Part shown: one piece after another, positions 1 to 14,400 of the stretch
How the letters are laid out: every line of letters begins with the position of its first letter
How positions within the stretch are numbered: position 1 is the first letter of the stretch
Source: Rhabditoides inermis
Lineage: Eukaryota > Nematoda > Chromadorea > Rhabditida > Rhabditidae
DNA length: 64,000 nucleotides
Reading direction: 5' to 3'
NCBI GenBank assembly: GCA_963966185.1
Contig: CAWZYM010000405.1
Location: forward strand, 686,001-750,000
Notes under the pieces: model-generated
What the model was told of the DNA's origin: nothing
What the model saw: the letters and a program-made list of their open reading frames with translations, nothing else
Database searches by the model: none
Program-made: the position numbers and the translations under genes

Positions 1-3000
1 GTGATTAGAAAGCCTCGAACAGGCCCGCATCATTCCGCATGTTGATCGCATTGAAAGTTTGAATAAGTGTGAGCGACAGGTTCCTTCAGAATTATCACTC
101 TACACCATCACAATGAGATGCGACTTTGGATGTCGTCCGCCCCTGCGCTCATCGTCGACCACCATCTGACGTGAATAGAAAGCCCTGAACAGGCCCGCAT
201 ATTGCTGCTCATTGATCGCATTGAAGATTTAGGTAAGTGTGAGCGACAGGTTCCTTCAGAATTATCACTCTACACCATCACAATGAGATGCGACTTTGGA
301 TGTCGTCCGCCCCTGCGCTCATCGTCGACCACCATCTGACGTGATTAGAAAGCCTCGAACAGGCCCGCATAATTCCGCATGTTGATCGCATTGAAAGTTT
401 AAATAAGTGTGAGCGACAGGTTCCTTCAGAATTATCACTCTACACCATCACAATGAGATGCGACTTTGGATTTCGTCCGCCCCTGCGCTCATCGTCGACC
501 ACCATCTGACGTGAATAGAAAGCCTCGAACAGGCCCGCATATTGCTGCTTGTTGATCGCATTGAAAGTTTAATTAAGTGTGAGCGACAGGTTCCTTCAGA
601 ATTATGTATCACTCTACACCATCACAATGAGATGCGACTTTGGATTTCGTCCGCCCCTGCGCTCATCGTCGACCACCATCTGACGTGAATAGAAAGCCTC
701 GAACAGGCCCGCATAATTCCGCATGTTGATCGCATTGAAAGTTTAAATAAGTGTGAGCGACAGGTTCCTTCAGATTTATCACTCTACACCATCACAATGA
801 TATGCGACTTTGGATTTCGTCCGCCACTGCGCTCATCGTCGACCACCATCTGACGTGAATAGAAAGCCTCGAACAGGCCCGCATAATTCCGCATGTTGAT
901 CGCATTGAAAGTTTAAATAAGTGTGAGCGACAGGTTCCTTCAGAATTATCTTTTTACACCATCACAATGAGATGCGACTTTGGATGTCGTCCGCCCCTGC
1001 GCTCATCGTCGACCACCATCTGACGTGATTAGAAAGCCTCGAACAGGCCCGCATAATTCCGCATGTTGATCGCATTGAAAGTTTAAACAAGTGTGAGCGA
1101 CAGGTTCCTTCAAAATTATCACTCTACACCATCACAATGAGATGCGACTTTGGATGTCGTCCGCCCCTGCGCTCATCGTCGACCACCATCTGACGTGAAT
1201 AGAAAGCCTCGAACAGGCCCGCATATTGCTGCTTGTTGATCGCATTGAGGGTTTAATTAAGTGTGAGCGACAGGTTCCTTCAGAATTATGTATCACTCTA
1301 CACCATCACAATGAGATGCGACTATGGATTTTGTCCGCCCCTGCGCTCATCGTCGACCACCATCTGACGTGAATAGAAAGCCTCGAACAGGCCCGCATAA
1401 TTCCGCATGTTGATCGCATTGAAAGTTTAAATAAGTGTGAGCGACAGGTTCCTTCAGATTTATCACTCTACACCATCACAATGAGATGCGACTTCGGATG
1501 TCGTCCGCCCCTGCGCTCATCGTCGACCACCATCTGACGTGATTAGAAAGCCTCGAACAGGCCCGCATAATTCCGCATGTTGATCGCATTGAAAGTTTAA
1601 ATAAGTGTGAGCGACAGGTTCCTTCAGATTTATCACTCTACACCATCACAATGATATGCGACTTTGGATTTCGTCCGCCACTGCGCTCATCGTCGACCAC
1701 CATCTGACGTGAATAGAAAGCCTCGAACAGGCCCGCATAATTCCGCATGTTGATCGCATTGAAAGTTTAAATAAGTGTGAGCGACAGGTTCCTTCAGAAT
1801 TATCTTTTTACACCATCACAATGAGATGCGACTTTGGATGTCGTCCGCCCCTGCGCTCATCGTCGACCACCATCTGACGTGATTAGAAAGCCTCGAACAG
1901 GCCCGCATAATTCCGCATGTTGATCGCATTGAAAGTTTAAACAAGTGTGAGCGACAGGTTCCTTCAAAATTATCACTCTACACCATCACAATGAGATGCG
2001 ACTTTGGATGTCGTCCGCCCCTGCGCTCATCGTCGACCACCATCTGACGTGAATAGAAAGCCTCGAACAGGCCCGCATATTGCTGCTTGTTGATCGCATT
2101 GAGGGTTTAATTAAGTGTGAGCGACAGGTTCCTTCAGAATTATCACTCTACACCATCACAATGAGATGCGACTTTGGATTTCGTCCGCCCCTGCGCTCAT
2201 CGTCGATCACCATCTGACGTGAATAGAAAGCCTCGAACAGGCCCGCATATTTCTGCATATTGATCGCATTAAAGGTTTAAAAAAGTGTGAGCGACAGGTT
2301 CCTTCAGAATTATCACTCTACACCATCACAATGAGATGCGACTTTGGATTTCGTCCGCCCCTGCGCTCATCGTCGACCACCATCTGACGTGAATAGAAAG
2401 CCTCGAACAGGCCCGCATATTGCTGCTTGTTGATCGCACTGAGGGTTTAATTAAGTGTGAGCGACAGGTTTCTTCAGAATTATCACTCTACACCATCACA
2501 ATGAGATGCGACTTTGGATTTCGTCCGCCCCTGCGCTCATCGTCGACCACCATCTGACGTAAATAGAAAGCCTCGAACAGGCCCGCATAATTCCGCATGT
2601 TGATCGCATTGAAAGTTTAAATAAGTGTGAGCGACAGGTTCCTTCAGAATTATCACTCTACACCATCACAATGAGATGCGACTTTGGATTTCGTCCGCCC
2701 CTGCGCTCATCGTCGACCACCATCTGACGTGATTAGAAAGCCTCGAACAGGCCCGCATCATTCCGCATGTTGATCGCATTGAAAGTTTGAATAAGTGTGA
2801 GCGACAGGTTCCTTCAGAATTATCACTCTACACCATCACAATGAGATGCGACTTTGGATGTCGTCCGCCCCTGCGCTCATCGTCGACCACCATCTGACGT
2901 GATTAGAAAGCCTCGAACAGGCCCGCATAATTCCGCATGTTGATCGCATTGAAAGTTTAAATAAGTGTGAGCGACAGGTTCCTTCAGAATTATCACTCTA

Positions 3001-6000
3001 TACCATCACAATGAGATGCGACTTTGGATGTCGTCCGCCCCTGCGCTCATCGTCGACCACCATCTGACGTGATTAGAAAGCCTCGAACAGGCCCGCATAA
3101 TTCCGCATGTTGATCGCATTGAGGGTTTAATTAAGTGTGAGCGACAGGTTCCTTCAGAATTATCACTCTACACCATCACAATGAGATGCGACTTTGGATG
3201 TCGTCCGCCCCTGCGCTCATCGTCGACCACCATCTGACGTGATTAGAAAGCCTCGAACAGGCCCGCATAATTCCGCATGTTGATCGCATTGAAAGTTTAA
3301 ATAAGTGTGAGCGACAGGTTCCTTCAGAATTATCACTCTACACCATCACAATGAGATGCGACTTTGGATTTCGTCCGCCCCTGCGCTCATCGTCGACCAC
3401 CATCTGACGTGATTAGAAAGCCTCGAACAGGCCCGCATATTGCTGCTTGTTGATCGCATTGAAAGTTTAATTAAGTGTGAGCGACAGGTTCCTTCAGAAT
3501 TATGTATCACTCTACACCATCACAATGAGATGCGACTTTGGATTTCGTCCGCCCCTGCGCTCATCGTCGACCACCATCTGACGTGAATAGAAAGCCTCGA
3601 ACAGGCCCGCATAATTCCGCATGTTGATCGCATTGAAAGTTTAAATAAGTGTGAGCGACAGGTTCCTTCAGATTTATCACTCTACACCATCACAATGAGA
3701 TGCGACTTCGGATGTCGTCCGCCCCTGCGCTCATCGTCGACCACCATCTGACGTGATTAGAAAGCCTCGAACAGGCCCGCATAATTCCGCATGTTGATCG
3801 CATTGAAAGTTTAAATAAGTGTGAGCGACAGGTTCCTTCAGATTTATCACTCTACACCATCACAATGATATGCGACTTTGGATTTCGTCCGCCACTGCGC
3901 TCATCGTCGACCACCATCTGACGTGAATAGAAAGCCTCGAACAGGCCCGCATAATTCCGCATGTTGATCGCATTGAAAGTTTAAATAAGTGTGAGCGACA
4001 GGTTCCTTCAGAACTATCTTTTTACACCATCACAATGAGATGCGACTTTGGATGTCGTCCGCCCCTGCGCTCATCGTCGACCACCATCTGACGTGAATAG
4101 AAAGCCTCGAACAGGCCCGCATATTGCTGCTTGTTGATCGCATTGAGGGTTTAATTAAGTGTGAGCGACAGGTTCCTTCAGAATTATCACTCTACACCAT
4201 CACAATGAGATGCGACTTTGGATTTCGTCCGCCCCTGCGCTCATCGTCGACCACCATCTGACGTGAATAGAAAGCCTCGAACAGGCCCGCATAATTCCGC
4301 ATGTTGATCGCATTGAAAGTTTAAAAAAGTGTGAGCGACAGGTTCCTTCAGAATTATCACTCTACACCATCACAATGAGATGCGACTTTGGATGTCGTCC
4401 GCCCCTGCGCTCATCGTCGACCACCATCTGACGTGATTAGAAAGCCTCGAACAGGCCCGCATAATTCCGCATGTTGATCGCATTGAAAGTTTAAATAAGT
4501 GTGAGCGACAGGTTCCTTCAGAATTATCACTCTACACCATCACGATGAGATGCGACTTTGGATGTCGTCCGCCCCTGCGCTCATCGTCGACCACCATCTG
4601 ACGTGAATAGAAAGCCTCGAACAGGCCCGCATAATTCCGCATGTTGATCGCATTGAAAATTTAAATAAGTGTGAGCGACAGGTTCCTTCAGAATTATCAC
4701 TCTACACCATCACGATGAGATGCGACTTTGGATGTCGTCCGCCCCTGCGCTCATCGTCGACCACCATCTGACGTGATTAGAAAGCCTCGAACAGGCCCGC
4801 ATAATTCCGCATGTTGATCGCATTGAAAGTTTAAATAAGTGTGAGCGACAGGTTCCTTCAGAATTATCACTCTACACCATCACAATGAGATGCGACTTTG
4901 GATGTCGTCCGCCCCTGCGCTCATCGTCGACCACCATCTGAGGTGAATAGAAAGCCCTGAACAGGCCCGCATATTGCTGCTCATTGATCGCATTGAAGAT
5001 TTAGGTAAGTGTGAGCGACAGGTTCCTTCAGAATTATCACTCTACACCATCACAATGAGATGCGACTTTGGATGTCGTCCGCCCCTGCGCTCATCGTCGA
5101 CCACCATCTGACGTGATTAGAAAGCCTCGAACAGGCCTGCATAATTCCGCATGTTGATCGCATTGAAAGTTTAAATAAGTGTGAGCGACAGGTTCCTTCA
5201 GAAATATCACACTACGCCATCACAATGAGATGCGACTTTGGATTTCGTCCGCCCCTGCGCTCATCGTCGACCACCATCTGACGTGATTAGAAAGCCTCGA
5301 ACAGGCCCGCATAATTCCGCATGTTGATCGCATTGAAAGTTTAAAAAAGTGTGAGCGACAGGTTCCTTCAGAATTATCACTCTACACCATCACAATGAGA
5401 TGCGACTTTGGATGTCGTCCGCCCCTGCGCTCATCGTCGACCACCATCTGACGTGATTAGAAAGCCTCGAACAGGCCTGCATAATTCCGCATGTTGATCG
5501 CATTGAAAGTTTAAATAAGTGTGAGCGACAGGTTCCTTCAGAATTATCACTCTACACCATCACGATGAGATGCGACTTTGGATGTCGTCCGCCCCTGCGC
5601 TCATCGTCGACCACCATCTGACGTGAATAGAAAGCCTCGAACAGGCCCGCATAATTCCGCATGTTGATCGCATTGAAAATTTAAATAAGTGTGAGCGACA
5701 GGTTCCTTCAGAATTATCACTCTACACCATCACGATGAGATGCGACTTTGGATGTCGTCCGCCCCTGCGCTCATCGTCGACCACCATCTGACGTGATTAG
5801 AAAGCCTCGAACAGGCCCGCATAATTCCGCATGTTGATCGCATTGAAAGTTTAAATAAGTGTGAGCGACAGGTTCCTTCAGAATTATCACTCTACACCAT
5901 CACAATGAGATGCGACTTTGGATGTCGTCCGCCCCTGCGCTCATCGTCGACCACCATCTGAGGTGAATAGAAAGCCCTGAACAGGCCCGCATATTGCTGC

Positions 6001-6646
6001 TCATTGATCGCATTGAAGATTTAGGTAAGTGTGAGCGACAGGTTCCTTCAGAATTATCACTCTACACCATCACAATGAGATGCGACTTTGGATGTCGTCC
6101 GCCCCTGCGCTCATCGTCGACCACCATCTGACGTGATTAGAAAGCCTCGAACAGGCCTGCATAATTCCGCATGTTGATCGCATTGAAAGTTTAAATAAGT
6201 GTGAGCGACAGGTTCCTTCAGAAATATCACACTACGCCATCACAATGAGATGCGACTTTGGATTTCGTCCGCCCCTGCGCTCATCGTCGACCACCATCTG
6301 ACGTGATTAGAAAGCCTCGAACAGGCCCGCATAATTCCGCATGTTGATCGCATTGAAAGTTTAAATAAGTGTGAGCGACAGGTTCCTTCAGAATTATCAC
6401 ACTACGCCATCACAATGAGATGCGACTTTGGATTTCGTCCGCCCCTGCGCTCATCGTCGACCACCATCTGACGTGAATAGAAAGCCTCGAACAGGCCCGC
6501 ATATTGCTGCTTGTTGATCGCATTGAGAGTTTAATTAAGTGTGAGCGACAGGTTCCTTCAGAATTATGTATCACTCTACACCATCACAATGAGATGCGAC
6601 TTTGGATGTCGTCCTCCCCTGCGCTCATCGTCGACCACCATCTGAC
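1..6646 (+). repeat. Satellite zone 1: mixed A/B/C monomers with GTAT variants
   Basis: 39 monomers, mostly class A, with class B and C units interspersed and a single class D unit near 2219. It contains a distinctive run of marker monomers: ACTTCGG; then GATATGCG with CGCCACTGCG; then ATCTTTTTACACC; then TTTAAACAAG with TTCAAAATTATC. Parts of the run recur at about 685-1195, 1369-2049 and 3575-4100, the first two offset by 854 bp. Four class B units carry the GTAT insertion. The same markers return in zone 3, beyond the D-rich zone. Confidence 0.85.
4271..6340 (+). repeat. Tandem six-monomer HOR (1,020 bp x 2)
   Basis: About 4271-5290 is repeated at 5291-6310 with an offset of exactly 1,020 bp (6 x 170). 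Rare shared markers include CACGATGAG (near 4542 and 5562), GAAAATTTAAAT (near 4656 and 5676), the CTGAGGTGAATAG class C entry (near 4938 and 5958) and the GAAATATCACACTACGCC monomer (near 5201 and 6221). I find only a few single-base differences, for example GGCCCGC versus GGCCTGC near 4458/5478. Near identity implies a recent unequal exchange or amplification. Confidence 0.85.
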
Positions 6647-7666
6647 GTGAATAGAAAACCTCGAACAGGCCCGCATATTTCTGCATATTGATCGCATTAA
6701 AGGTTTATAAAAGTGTGAGCGACAGGTTCCTTCAGAATTATCACTCTACACCATCACAATGAGATGCGACTTTGGATGTCGTCCGCCCCTGCGCTCATCG
6801 TCGACCACCATCTGACGTGATTAGAAAGCCTCGAACAGGCCCGCATATTTCTGCATATTGATCGCATTGAAGGTTTAAAAAAGTGTGAGCGACAGATTCC
6901 TTCAGAATTATCACTCTACACCATCACAATGAGATGCGACTTTGGATGTCGTCCTCCCCTGCGCTCATCGTCGACCACCATCTGACGTGAATAGAAAACC
7001 TCGAACAGGTCCGCATATTTCTGCATATTGATCGCATTAAAGGTTTAAAAAAGTGTGAGCGACAGGTTCCTTCAGAAATATCACTCTACACCATCACAAT
7101 GAGATGCGACTTTGGATGTCGTCCGCCCCTGCGCTCATCGTCGACCACCATCTGACGTGATTAGAAAGCCTCGAACAGGCCCGCATAATTCCGCATGTTG
7201 ATCGCATTGAAAGTTTAAATAAGTGTGAGCGACAGGTTCCTTCAGATTTATCACTCTATACCATCACAATGAGATGCGACTTTGGATTTCGTCCGCCCCT
7301 GCGCTCATCGTCGACCACCATCTGACGTGAATAGAAAGCCTCGAACAGGCCCGCATATTTCTGCATATTGATCGCATTAAAGGTTTAAAAAAGTGTGAGC
7401 GACAGGTTCCTTCAGAATTATCACTCTACACTATCACAATGAGATGCGACTTTGGATGTCGTCCGCCCCTGCGCTCATCGTCGACCACCATCTGACGTGA
7501 TTAGAAAGCCTCGAACAGGCCCGCATAATTCCGCATGTTGATCGCATTGAAAGTTTAAATAAGTGTGAGCGACAGGTTCCTTCAGAATTATCACTCTACA
7601 CCATCACAATGAGATGCGACTTTGGATTTCGTCCGCCCCTGCGCTCATCGTCGACCACCATCTGAC

Positions 7667-7830
7667 GTGAATAGAAAGCCTCGAACAGGTTCGCATATTG
7701 CTGCTTGTTTATCGCACTGAGGGTTTAATTAAGTGTGAGCGACAGGTTTCTTCAGAATTATCACTCTACACAATGAGATGCGACTTTGGATTTCGTCCGC
7801 CCCTGCGCTCATCGTCGACCACCATCTGAC
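7667..7830 (+). repeat. Short 164-bp monomer (6-bp deletion)
   Basis: This unit reads CACTCTACACAATGAG where others read CACTCTACACCATCACAATG, a loss of six bases (CCATCA or an equivalent alignment). It looks like slippage between the repeated ACACCATCACA motifs. It is the only copy of this deletion in the window, and the otherwise similar units of the AGGTTCGCAT class (9711, 15661, 19911, 21101, 23141, 24331) do not have it. The deletion therefore arose here and has not been spread by homogenisation. Confidence 0.9.
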
Positions 7831-9879
7831 GTGAATAGAAAGCCTCGAACAGGCCCGCATAATTCCGCATGTTGATCGCATTGAAAGTTTAAATAAGTGT
7901 GAGCGACAGGTTCCTTCAGAATTATCACTCTACACCATCACAATGAGATGCGACTTTGGATTTCGTCCGCCCCTGCGCTCATCGTCGACCACCATCTGAC
8001 GTGATTAGAAAGCCTCGAACAGGCCCGCATAATTCCGCATGTTGATCGCATTGAAAGTTTAAATAAGTGTGAGCGACAGGTTCCTTCAGAATTTTCACTC
8101 TACACCATCACAATGAGATGCGACTTTGGATGTCGTCCGCCCCTGCGCTCATCGTCGACGACCATCTGACGTGAATAGAAAGCCCTGAACAGGCCCGCAT
8201 ATTGCTGCTCATTGATCGCATTGAAGATTTAGGTAAGTGTGAGCGACAGGTTCCTTCAGAATTATCACTCTATACCATCACAATGAGATGCGACTTTGGA
8301 TTTCGTCCGCCCCTGCGCTCATCGTCGACCACCATCTGACGTGAATAGAAAGCCTCGAACAGGCCCGCATAATTCCGCATGTTGATCGCATTGAAAGTTT
8401 AAATAAGTGTGAGCGACAGGTTCCTTCAGAATTATCACTCTACACTATCACAATGAGATGCGACTTTGGATTTCGTCCGCCCCTGCGCTCATCGTCGACC
8501 ACCATCTGACGTGATTAGAAAGCCTCGAACAGGCCCGCATAATTCCGCATGTTGATCGCATTGAAAGTTTAAATAAGTGTGAGCGACAGGTTCCTTCAGA
8601 ATTTTCACTCTACACCATCACAATGAGATGCGACTTTGGATGTCGTCCGCCCCTGCGCTCATCGTCGACGACCATCTGACGTGAATAGAATGCCCTGAAC
8701 AGGCCCGCATATTGCTGCTCATTGATCGCATTGAAGATTTAGGTAAGTGTGAGCGACAGGTTCCTTCAGAATTATCACTCTATACCATCACAATGAGATG
8801 CGACTTTGGATTTCGTCCGCCCCTGCGCTCATCGTCGACCACCATCTGACGTGAATAGAAAGCCTCGAACAGGCCCGCATATTTCTGCATATTGATCGCA
8901 TTAAAGGTTTAAAAAAGTGTGAGCGACAGGTTCCTTCAGAATTATCACTCTACACTATCACAATGAGATGCGACTTTGGATGTCGTCCGCCCCTGCGCTC
9001 ATCGTCGACCACCATCTGACGTGATTAGAAAGCCTCGAACAGGCCCGCATAATTCCGCATGTTGATCGCATTGAAAGTTTAAATAAGTGTGAGCGACAGG
9101 TTCCTTCAGAATTATCACTCTACACCATCACAATGAGATGCGACTTTGGATTTCGTCCGCCCCTGCGCTCATCGTCGACCACCATCTGACGTGAATAGAA
9201 AGCCTCGAACAGGCCCGCATATTGCTGCTTGTTGATCGCACTGAGGGTTTAATTAAGTGTGAGCGACAGGTTTCTTCAGAATTATCACTCTACACCATCA
9301 CAATGAGATGCGACTTTGGATTTCGTCCGCCCCTGCGCTCATCGTCGACCACCATCTGACGTGAATAGAAAGCCTCGAACAGGCCCGCATAATTCCGCAT
9401 GTTGATCGCATTGAAAGTTTAAATAAGTGTGAGCGACAGGTTCCTTCAGAATTATCACTCTACACTATCACAATGAGATGCGACTTTGGATGTCGTCCGC
9501 CCCTGCGCTCATCGTCGACCACCATCTGACGTGATTAGAAAGCCTCGAACAGGCCCGCATAATTCCGCATGTTGATCGCATTGAAAGTTTAAATAAGTGT
9601 GAGCGACAGGTTCCTTCAGAATTATCACTCTACACCATCACAATGAGATGCGACTTTGGATTTCGTCCGCCCCTGCGCTCATCGTCGACCACCATCTGAC
9701 GTGAATAGAAAGCCTCGAACAGGTTCGCATATTGCTGCTTGTTTATCGCACTGAGGGTTTAATTAAGTGTGAGCGACAGGTTTCTTCAGAATTATCACTC
9801 TACACCATCACAATGAGATGCGACTTTGGATTTCGTCCGCCCCTGCGCTCATCGTCGACCACCATCTGACGTGAATAGA

Positions 9880-11480
9880 AAGCCTCGAACAGGCCCGCAT
9901 AATTCCGCATGTTGATCGCATTGAAAGTTTAAATAAGTGTGAGCGACAGGTTCCTTCAGAATTATCACTCTACACCATCACAATGAGATGCGACTTTGGA
10001 TGTCGTCCGCCCCTGCGCTCATCGTCGACCACCATCTGACGTGATTAGAAAGCCTCGAACAGGCCCGCATATTTCTGCATATTGATCCCATTGAAGGTTT
10101 AAAAAAGTGTGAGCGACAGATTCCTTCAGAATTATCACTCTACACCATCACAATGAGATGCGACTTTGGATGTCGTCCTCCCCTGCGCTCATCGTCGACC
10201 ACCATCTGACGTGAATAGAAAACCTCGAACAGGTCCGCATATTTCTGCATATTGATCGCATTAAAGGTTTAAAAAAGTGTGAGCGACAGGTTCCTTCAGA
10301 AATATCACTCTACACCATCACAATGAGATGCGACTTTGGATGTCGTCCGCCCCTGCGCTCATCGTCGACCACCATCTGACGTGATTAGAAAGCCTCGAAC
10401 AGGCCCGCATAATTCCGCATGTTGATCGCATTGAAAGTTTAAAAAAGTGTGAGCGACAGATTCCTTCAGAATTATCACTCTACACCATCACAATGAGATG
10501 CGACTTTGGATGTCGTCCTCCCCTGCGCTCATCGTCGACCACCATCTGACGTGAATAGAAAACCTCGAACAGGCCCGCATATTTCTGCATATTGATCGCA
10601 TTAAAGGTTTATAAAAGTGTGAGCGACAGGTTCCTTCAGAATTATCACTCTACACCATCACAATGAGATGCGACTTTGGATGTCGTCCGCCCCTGCGCTC
10701 ATCGTCGACCACCATCTGACGTGATTAGAAAGCCTCGAACAGGCCCGCATATTTCTGCATATTGATCGCATTGAAGGTTTAAAAAAGTGTGAGCGACAGA
10801 TTCCTTCAGAATTATCACTCTACACCATCACAATGAGATGCGACTTTGGATGTCGTCCTCCCCTGCGCTCATCGTCGACCACCATCTGACGTGAATAGAA
10901 AACCTCGAACAGGTCCGCATATTTCTGCATATTGATCGCATTAAAGGTTTAAAAAAGTGTGAGCGACAGGTTCCTTCAGAAATATCACTCTACACCATCA
11001 CAATGAGATGCGACTTTGGATGTCGTCCGCCCCTGCGCTCATCGTCGACCACCATCTGACGTGATTAGAAAGCCTCGAACAGGCCCGCATAATTCCGCAT
11101 GTTGATCGCATTGAAAGTTTAAATAAGTGTGAGCGACAGGTTCCTTCAGATTTATCACTCTATACCATCACAATGAGATGCGACTTTGGATTTCGTCCGC
11201 CCCTGCGCTCATCGTCGACCACCATCTGACGTGAATAGAAAGCCTCGAACAGGCCCGCATATTTCTGCATATTGATCGCATTAAAGGTTTAAAAAAGTGT
11301 GAGCGACAGGTTCCTTCAGAATTATCACTCTACACTATCACAATGAGATGCGACTTTGGATGTCGTCCGCCCCTGCGCTCATCGTCGACCACCATCTGAC
11401 GTGATTAGAAAGCCTCGAACAGGCCCGCATAATTCCGCATGTTGATCGCATTGAAAGTTTAAATAAGTGTGAGCGACAGG
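9880..11480 (+). repeat. HOR block, copy 1 (partner at 16000-17600)
   Basis: This block matches about 16000-17600 at an offset of 6,120 bp (36 x 170). Shared rare markers are the TTTATAAAAGTG monomer (10611 and 16731), the order of AACCTCGAAC units, and the A/D hybrid unit with AATTCCGCATG plus AAAAAAGTG (near 10421 and 16541). Differences include TGATCCCATT near 10085 against TGATCGCATT in the partner, and TTTCTTC near 11481 against TTCCTTC. Confidence 0.8.
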
Positions 11481-14400
11481 TTTCTTCAGAATTATCACTC
11501 TACACCATCACAATGAGATGCGACTTTGGATGTCGTCCGCCCCTGCGCTCATCGTCGACCACCATCTGACGTGATTAGAAAGCCTCGAACAGGCCCGCAT
11601 ATTTCTGCATATTGATCGCATTGAAGGTTTAAAAAAGTGTGAGCGACAGATTCCTTCAGAATTATCACTCTACACCATCACAATGAGATGCGACTTTGGA
11701 TGTCGTCCTCCCCTGCGCTCATCGTCGACCACCATCTGACGTGAATAGAAAACCTCGAACAGGTCCGCATATTTCTGCATATTGATCGCATTAAAGGTTT
11801 AAAAAAGTGTGAGCGACAGGTTCCTTCAGAAATATCACTCTACACCATCACAATGAGATGCGACTTTGGATTTCGTCCGCCCCTGCGCTCATCGTCGACC
11901 ACCATCTGACGTGAATAGAAAGCCTCGAACAGGCCCGCATAATTCCGCATGTTGATCGCATTGAAAGTTTAAATAAGTGTGAGCGACAGGTTCCTTCAGA
12001 ATTATCACTCTACACCATCACAATGAGATGCGACTTTGGATTTCGTCCGCCCCTGCGCTCATCGTCGACCACCATCTGACGTGATTAGAAAGCCTCGAAC
12101 AGGCCCGCATAATTCCGCATGTTGATCGCATTGAAAGTTTAAATAAGTGTGAGCGACAGGTTCCTTCAGAATTATCACTCTACACCATCACGATGAGATG
12201 CGACTTTGGATGTCGTCCGCCCCTGCGCTCATCGTCGACCACCATCTGACGTGAATAGAAAGCCTCGAACAGGCCCGCATAATTCCGCATGTTGATCGCA
12301 TTGAAAATTTAAATAAGTGTGAGCGACAGGTTCCTTCAGAATTATCACTCTACACCATCACAATGAGATGCGACTTTGGATGTCGTCCGCCCCTGCGCTC
12401 ATCGTCGACCACCATCTGACGTGATTAGAAAGCCTCGAACAGGCCCGCATATTTCTGCATATTGATCCCATTGAAGGTTTAAAAAAGTGTGAGCGACAGA
12501 TTCCTTCAGAATTATCACTCTACACCATCACAATGAGATGCGACTTTGGATGTCGTCCTCCCCTGCGCTCATCGTCGACCACCATCTGACGTGAATAGAA
12601 AGCCTCGAACAGGCCCGCATAATTCCGCATGTTGATCGCATTGAAAGTTTAAATAAGTGTGAGCGACAGGTTCCTTCAGAATTATCACTCTACACCATCA
12701 CAATGAGATGCGACTTTGGATTTCGTCCGCCCCTGCGCTCATCGTCGACCACCATCTGACGTGATTAGAAAGCCTCGAACAGGCCCGCATAATTCCGCAT
12801 GTTGATCGCATTGAAAGTTTAAATAAGTGTGAGCGACAGGTTCCTTCAGAATTTTCACTCTACACCATCACAATGAGATGCGACTTTGGATGTCGTCCGC
12901 CCCTGCGCTCATCGTCGACGACCATCTGACGTGAATAGAAAGCCCTGAACAGGCCCGCATATTGCTGCTCATTGATCGCATTGAAGATTTAGGTAAGTGT
13001 GAGCGACAGGTTCCTTCAGAATTATCACTCTACACCATCACAATGAGATGCGACTTTGGATGTCGTCCGCCCCTGCGCTCATCGTCGACCACCATCTGAC
13101 GTGATTAGAAAGCCTCGAACAGGCCCGCATATTTCTGCATATTGATCGCATTGAAGGTTTAAAAAAGTGTGAGCGACAGATTCCTTCAGAATTATCACTC
13201 TACACCATCACAATGAGATGCGACTTTGGATGTCGTCCTCCCCTGCGCTCATCGTCGACCACCATCTGACGTGAATAGAAAACCTCGAACAGGTCCGCAT
13301 ATTTCTGCATATTGATCGCATTAAAGGTTTAAAAAAGTGTGAGCGACAGGTTCCTTCAGAAATATCACTCTACACCATCACAATGAGATGCGACTTTGGA
13401 TGTCGTCCGCCCCTGCGCTCATCGTCGACCACCATCTGACGTGATTAGAAAGCCTCGAACAGGCCCGCATAATTCCGCATGTTGATCGCATTGAAAGTTT
13501 AAATAAGTGTGAGCGACAGGTTCCTTCAGATTTATCACTCTATACCATCACAATGAGATGCGACTTTGGATTTCGTCCGCCCCTGCGCTCATCGTCGACC
13601 ACCATCTGACGTGAATAGAAAGCCTCGAACAGGCCCGCATATTTCTGCATATTGATCGCATTAAAGGTTTAAAAAAGTGTGAGCGACAGGTTCCTTCAGA
13701 ATTATCACTCTACACTATCACAATGAGATGCGACTTTGGATGTCGTCCGCCCCTGCGCTCATCGTCGACCACCATCTGACGTGATTAGAAAGCCTCGAAC
13801 AGGCCCGCATAATTCCGCATGTTGATCGCATTGAAAGTTTAAATAAGTGTGAGCGACAGGTTTCTTCAGAATTATCACTCTACACCATCACAATGAGATG
13901 CGACTTTGGATGTCGTCCGCCCCTGCGCTCATCGTCGACCACCATCTGACGTGATTAGAAAGCCTCGAACAGGCCCGCATATTTCTGCATATTGATCGCA
14001 TTGAAGGTTTAAAAAAGTGTGAGCGACAGATTCCTTCAGAATTATCACTCTACACCATCACAATGAGATGCGACTTTGGATGTCGTCCTCCCCTGCGCTC
14101 ATCGTCGACCACCATCTGACGTGAATAGAAAACCTCGAACAGGTCCGCATATTTCTGCATATTGATCGCATTAAAGGTTTAAAAAAGTGTGAGCGACAGG
14201 TTCCTTCAGAAATATCACTCTACACCATCACAATGAGATGCGACTTTGGATTTCGTCCGCCCCTGCGCTCATCGTCGACCACCATCTGACGTGAATAGAA
14301 AGCCTCGAACAGGCCCGCATAATTCCGCATGTTGATCGCATTGAAAGTTTAAATAAGTGTGAGCGACAGGTTCCTTCAGAATTATCACTCTACACCATCA

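Noticed and set aside
21..40. Possible CENP-B box around CCCGCATAATTCCGC
   Set aside because: Against the reverse pattern CCCG, 2 bases, T, 4 bases, CGAA it matches CCCG, T and the first C only; the CGAA half is CCGC.
75..90. Pol III B-box-like GGTTC in ACAGGTTCCTTCAG
   Set aside because: Only the first five bases fit; the GANTCC half is missing and no A box lies upstream, so it is neither a tRNA gene nor a SINE promoter.
161..185. Hammerhead-ribozyme-like core (CTGACGTGA then GAAAG) at each monomer junction
   Set aside because: The core needs CTGA-N-GA; here the ninth position is T, and there is no stem II between the two motifs. The reverse strand has CTGAAGG, which also fails.
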